A stretch of 64,000 nucleotides of DNA from Cyclina sinensis (lineage: Eukaryota; Mollusca; Bivalvia; Venerida; Veneridae). The notes under the pieces were generated by a model. That model had not been told where the DNA came from, searched no databases, and saw nothing but the letters and a program-made list of their open reading frames with translations. The position numbers and the translations under genes are program-made. Shown piece by piece: positions 52,301 through 58,300 of the stretch. The stretch is from NCBI GenBank assembly GCA_012932295.1, contig JAAONU010000002.1, positions 40,421,521-40,485,520 on the forward strand. Direction: 5' to 3'. Position 1 is the stretch's first letter. The number at the start of each line of letters is the position of its first letter.

Positions 52301-55300
52301 GTATTTTACAATGTATAGCTGGGCCTACCCTATGAGCCACGTCAATAGCAAAACGAGAACTAGGATCAGGGACATTTAAGATTTTCTTACAAAAGTCCGT
52401 TACTTTGTGTACACAGTTTTCAGAGTTTGAAAATGCGGGAGTCGCAGTATGTGGTATTGTCGATGAATTGTCACCCATCGGGTTTGCTTGACCAGACAAG
52501 ATTTCAGATATCAGTACACCAGCTTTCGTACTGCCACCTATTAAAGAATTATTTTCAGAAACTGAAGGTTCATCAGTATTTGACTGTGATTGCTTATGTG
52601 CAGGCCAAGGGATTTGGGCGTTTCCTTCCGGAATGCCGTGAAATAACATATTTAAACTCATAGAACGGCATTTCATGTCAATAACAGATTCAGTCAATGA
52701 TTCGTTGGCCGTTTTAAGTTTCATATTTTCATCCGCTATTTGTGAGTAGTCATGACGAAGTGCAGATGTAACGCCATCACAGCCACTGAATGTAACCACG
52801 TGACTGGATGTATTTGTAGACCAGGATATACGGGCGAGACTTGTTCGGATGTTGATGAATGTGCGGCTCAGCCAAACGTTTGTCCCGCAAACTCATACTG
52901 TAATAATACTGAAGGAGGACATACATGTACTTGTTACGCAGGTTATAGAGAGAATCAGGGAAGTTGTGAAAGTATGCATATGATTAATGTTTAGTATTTA
53001 TATATAGACAAATAGTCCCTGCTTACATATTTTACCATATGGATAAAATCTTTAAAGCTTTATTTCACAAAAAATAATTGTCTGAACATATTTGTGAAAA
53101 AGACAGTATCTAAGTTCATACTTTGCTTTTTAGTCTGTTATATTGCCGAATAAACTCCAAGTTTTAACACGTGACTCACTTGAGCGATTCAATATTACAT
53201 TGGTATACAAACATTATCAAATCGAATTCAACAGAAATAAAATATATACTTATCAATATTACGGGTGGGGGTCTTTTTCTATTATGTACGTAATGTGTAC
53301 ACTGATCTTACGTTCACAAGTGTCACACAGAGAGTCACAAGCTAAGCAGTGCTCAGCTACAAACATCATTATAATAGACTGCACTATTTTTTCTTGTTTT
53401 CAAGTGTGCTCCGGTAATAGATACGGCGTAAACTGCAACAGTAATTGTGACTGCGTCACCAACAACACCGTTAACCCGTCACAGTCATGCCATCACGTGA
53501 CCGGAGATTGTTCATGCAACTCATTCTGGACCGGGCCTCGTTGTGATGTCGATATTAACGAGTGTGCCCTCGGCTCTAATAATTGTACGGGGGATAATAT
53601 AGGTTGTCATAACATGGAAAATGGATTCCTCTGTTCATGTTTACGTGGATATAGAAGAAATGTACAATGGCGTCTGTTTGAAAGGTATTCATTAAATTTC
53701 CTCATTTAGTTGTATCGGTATGCTAAAGTTTAAATTGGCATTATATTTTTCGTTTCACTAATGTGAATTTATTCGAGTTTCAATTTCGTTAAAGGTTACG
53801 CTTTTACAACCACGCTTAACTATGAAGGCTACCCAGTGATTGTAATGCAACTCCCTAACAGATAAATAAAAAATAAGGACCTGACTTTTGTGTGTTCATT
53901 TATTTTAAGGCCTAGGAAAGCTAAGCATTAAAAAAGTCTAAGCAGCTACGGGAAACAATATGTTAAAGTTTGACTTCTTGTTTCTGGATCAAATTTATTT
54001 TAAAGAATTACTATGGGGAGTAATGTTTTCTGACATATTTTAGACACAAATGATACAAACAATATATAAATAAAAACATTTGTATTTTCCACGAATTTGT
54101 ATCATCTTCCTTTGTTTTCAGATATAACTGGAACGACAACAACTGATATACCAGGTAGAAATGTTATCTGTTATTTGTTTTTGTATTATAGGTTTGAAAA
54201 ACAAAAACATACACTTGCAAAGTCACGTTGCTGATAATATTGTCTCCCTTGCCAATTTTGGATGAAAATGATTTAATGGTTTACAGCTATAGATATTATC
54301 TCGAGGAAACAGAACCAAGCACAGGACCAGAAAATCAAGTGTTTTCATCACCATTCCTGAATTTAAAAAAATCAGTATTGATCAATGAAATATGGGAAAA
54401 CTGTGTATGGTACATTGTATAAAGGAATATTATTTACAATGGTTGTAGGGAAAAAAGAAATTAAAAGAAGACATTAACAGTTTACCTAGACTGAATACAG
54501 AAAACGTAGCATTTAAGTTTGAAGACATTCTGTCACATTCTTCTACCTGTATGGTTTTCTGATAAAACGTGTTTTTCCATACTAAATTAATCTGACAAAT
54601 AATCGGACTGAACTATTGAAATACAACGTTGATATTTTTTAGCCAATAGGAAGGTCGTACCTATAATTCTAACAACAAACGTCACAGTTCAAGGTGATTT
54701 ACAGGTGTCCTTCACCTACCAGAATTACGAAGAAGAGGTACAAAAGCAGGTAAGTTTATCGCTTCTGTGACCTTAAAAGATTCAATACACATGCTTAAAT
54801 TTACAAACTGATTTGGCGTTAGCCAGTTGATCACGTATACAGAGTTAAAGACAAAAAATGTTTAAAAATAAAGGCAAAGGTAATCATTATCTTCCAACTT
54901 TATTCTACTATAGGTCCAAAACATATTGTCACCTATGTTTTTCAGCTTATCACTTGGTACCGGCAAAGACTAGGCAATGTAGACTTTTCTGTCGTCATAA
55001 GGAATTTAAGGTGAGCTTATCTGAAGATCTGAATTAAAGAGATTTAACCTAGATTATTCTTTTTCGTACATTTAGTGAATACTTGTAAAATAAATTATCA
55101 ACGTAATAAATGATTAACTTGTAATTTTACCAGAAGTTTGCCATAAACAAAGTTAAGTAGGTCGCCATGAAGACCAGTCTTCATATGCACCTGTTTCCGT
55201 GTTTTAGACATATGATTCTTTAAGTAGAATTATTGTCTTTAAATCAAATGGCTAGTATCGACCTTTACATAATTCTGAAAAAAATCTGTGTAAATCAGAT

Positions 55301-58300
55301 GCATTAATAAAAATCAAAAGAAAACAAGAGAAAATATTGGTAAACAAACATTTCTAGTATCTCCAATGATAATATTTCGTCTTATGACTTTAACCAGATC
55401 ATACCGATAATTTCTCTTCTGTATATATCATATCAGAGTCGGATCAGGCAGATTGATTGTAGACTATGACGTGAATGTCCCAGAATCCTCAGTCCCGGAT
55501 GTGGCCGCTGCTAACATTGACTTTGCTACTTCGCCACTACCAGTTTTTGATCAAGATGGTTACGCCAGAGGATTAGTGATTGGAAATACTACAAGTAATT
55601 TCTGCGTTTACATATGTTATGATTTCTTGATAGTCCAAATGTAGAACAATAGTACTCAAAATATGTATGTTAAAGTTGAAATCTGTTTACTGAAGAGCGA
55701 AACAAACTATGTATTTTATTAATACAGACAAAACAACACATTTTGACGTTTTATATCGCATCAAGAACAAGGATTGCCACAGTGACACTCGTGCCTTACT
55801 TAAATGATTACAGAAAACTTGGTATTTAAGTTTGAAGACATTATATCATATTGAATTCACTTGTTCTTGAGTATTAGATTGAATACAATTTACGAGGAAC
55901 TTGACAACTGGTGCTGGATTTTTTCTGCACATGCAGAACAATCTTGAAAAGTTTGATGGATATATGTAACGTAGTTCTTAAGTTATTAACTAGAAACTTT
56001 TTTCACAACCGACCCCTGAGAGCTTGACCCATCAATCTGTGGACCGAAAAACAAAAAAGTATAGGCTCAGCATGCCCAGTCATTCTGTTAAGTTTTAAGT
56101 TTCAGGGAAACCGTTTTCAAAGTTTGGACCCCTGTGAGCATGCCTGTTGACTTTGTGGGACGATAGGAGTTATCAACATAACATGCCCAACCATACTGTA
56201 AAGTTTTAAGGTCTTAGGTGTAGTTGTCTTTTAGTGAGTGAATGTTTTCAAAATGCGGGTCCCTGTGAGATTGACACTTGATCATGTTGGCCCCAAAACA
56301 ACTGGGTTCATCTACTTATCATAGCCAGCCATCATTTCATGTTACAGGAAGTAGTTCATTAGTTGTTGAACGGAAATCGTTTTTTAAAATGCAGGCCCCG
56401 CTTAGCTTGACTTTGATCCTTTTGGCGGCAAAAATAATAAGGTTCATTTACTCAAGATGCTCAATCGATCATAAAAATTTTAAGGTCCAGAGAGCAGTTT
56501 TTTTTAGTTCTTGGTCAAATACCGTTTTCAAAGTGCGGGCCTATGTGACATTTGACCCTAATGCGCCCCAAAAGCGTAGCTCATTTAACCTACCTACTAA
56601 ATCTCTTACTATCTGTTCTTAACTCACAAGAAGCACATGGTTTTCAGACGGACCAATGGAGCGACTGTCATAAGGAAACAGTATACCACCACTTCTTAGA
56701 AGTTGAAAGCGCGTAATATACTTGTATACAAATAGTACTTGTACACATATATAACTCATACACATATATAACTCATGCATGGCAAATGATTGTTTTCTTC
56801 AAACAGTTTTTCTCAGTCCTACCTATAATGACAATTTGTTGTGCCAACTGTATGAGGCTTCAATCAATACCTGTGGAGCAAGTTCCGACTGTGTGGTCCG
56901 AGATGACAGACCATTGTGCGAGTAAGGCGACATCTAATTTTAACATTTTTGTTGAATTCTTGTATTTTAGTAAGATTATTTTTTGTTCTTTTAGTTCTAA
57001 TTTACAAAAATCGGCTTGTGGTTTTTTGTGTCAGGGAAAAAAACGTATTTGTGATTCGTTTAAACTTAACTTGTACACTTATATGTACATTGAACAAGTG
57101 TGAATAGTAGTTATAGTATTGTTGTATAAAGTGCAGATTTCCTAACCGTCTTGAGAAATCAAATCAATATATATATTATCGTATGCATCAAAGACCGGGA
57201 GAAAATGATAAACGTTTAATCATGAAGTCATTAAACATGTGTGTAATTAGACTAGGCTCACAATTACTGCAGAGAGAGAAAAATGACGTCATTTACAAAG
57301 GCAAATTGGTTAAACTAGATACATTAATTGAACTTACTTTTAACAACAACCTTTAGCTTTCAAATTATTTATAAGGATTCCTGTTATTTTCTTTTAGTTC
57401 TGACAAAAATATGCCTTGTCTTCTAGAGATTTTTATCAGTTCTGTTTTTGTTTGTACATATATTTTTATGTATACTTTGCAGGCCTAGAGACGATGGTAA
57501 GTAACTATCTTTATGCTTGACTTGTTTTTTGTCTCACATGACATAGACGTAAGTTAGTCAGCTGCTTCTGTAACTAAACCTTTTGTAAATGAACAAGATA
57601 TTGAAACTCTCTTTTATGTAAAGTTGAATGCGTGAGCTTTTAATCTTGGATAACAGTTTTGACGTGATTTTGAGCGTTTTACCTCTGCCATTTACTTAGG
57701 ATAACTGTTAATCTAGCCTTTTCATAGAAAAAAGAGTTTTATTGGTTGAGTGTCGCAAAGAATAGAGCAGTCCACTTGAATAAGATATTAAAATCAAATA
57801 CATCAGGTCATATAAATATTTTCTTTTATCCAACAGATGATTTTGCATTGAAATTTGGTCTTGGTTTTGGTATTCCTATGTTTATATTGTGTGTGGTGGC
57901 CATTATTGTCCTCCTGCTGTTAATACGTCATAGAAGGAACAGGTTTCACACTAGCAAACGGTAAGTTGCTAACCAACACATATAAGGACACATAGATCAA
58001 TCATCATGGATCCCTCTGTTAACAGTTTAACCGGCTTCTAAACTAAATCTTTGTTAAAACTTGATTGTCATTTAAAGATTATGCAGAACTGACGAAATTA
58101 TTGATAAGATTATCGAAACAAAGGTTCGTAATAAAACAATAATTTGTACATCAAAAAATGATACAACTGTTTGCATAAGTAATTCAGACACATTATTCGT
58201 AACTATTGACAGTTAATGATAACAATTTACACAATTACTTAATGAGAAAAAAAAACAACTTAAATAATTATCAACAATCATAAAAAGGAAAGTGTAAGTA

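Larger units (their letters stand above)
48283..52760 (-). mobile_element. LINE retrotransposon inserted antisense in exon 32
   Basis: About 4.48 kb, read on the minus strand in the order ORF1, endonuclease, reverse transcriptase, C-terminal Cys/His region. The 3' end (low coordinates) has AATAAA then ATTGAACTTGAAC, with no poly(A). The 5' end is truncated inside ORF1. ORF2 is broken by several frameshifts. There is no convincing target duplication (AACCAAG against GACGAAG is the best match). Removing it rejoins the host exon in frame. Confidence 0.9.

Noticed and set aside
51437..52663. Plus-strand open frames inside the LINE
   Set aside because: Antisense shadows of ORF1 and the endonuclease.
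48282..52762. Clear target-site duplication for the LINE
   Set aside because: The best candidate, AACCAAG against GACGAAG, is weak, and Cys spacing argues for a direct join without it.
56786..57103. Open frame through exon 38 in another frame
   Set aside because: The exon 38 frame with [18 protein letters not shown] keeps phase and cysteines; this frame does not.
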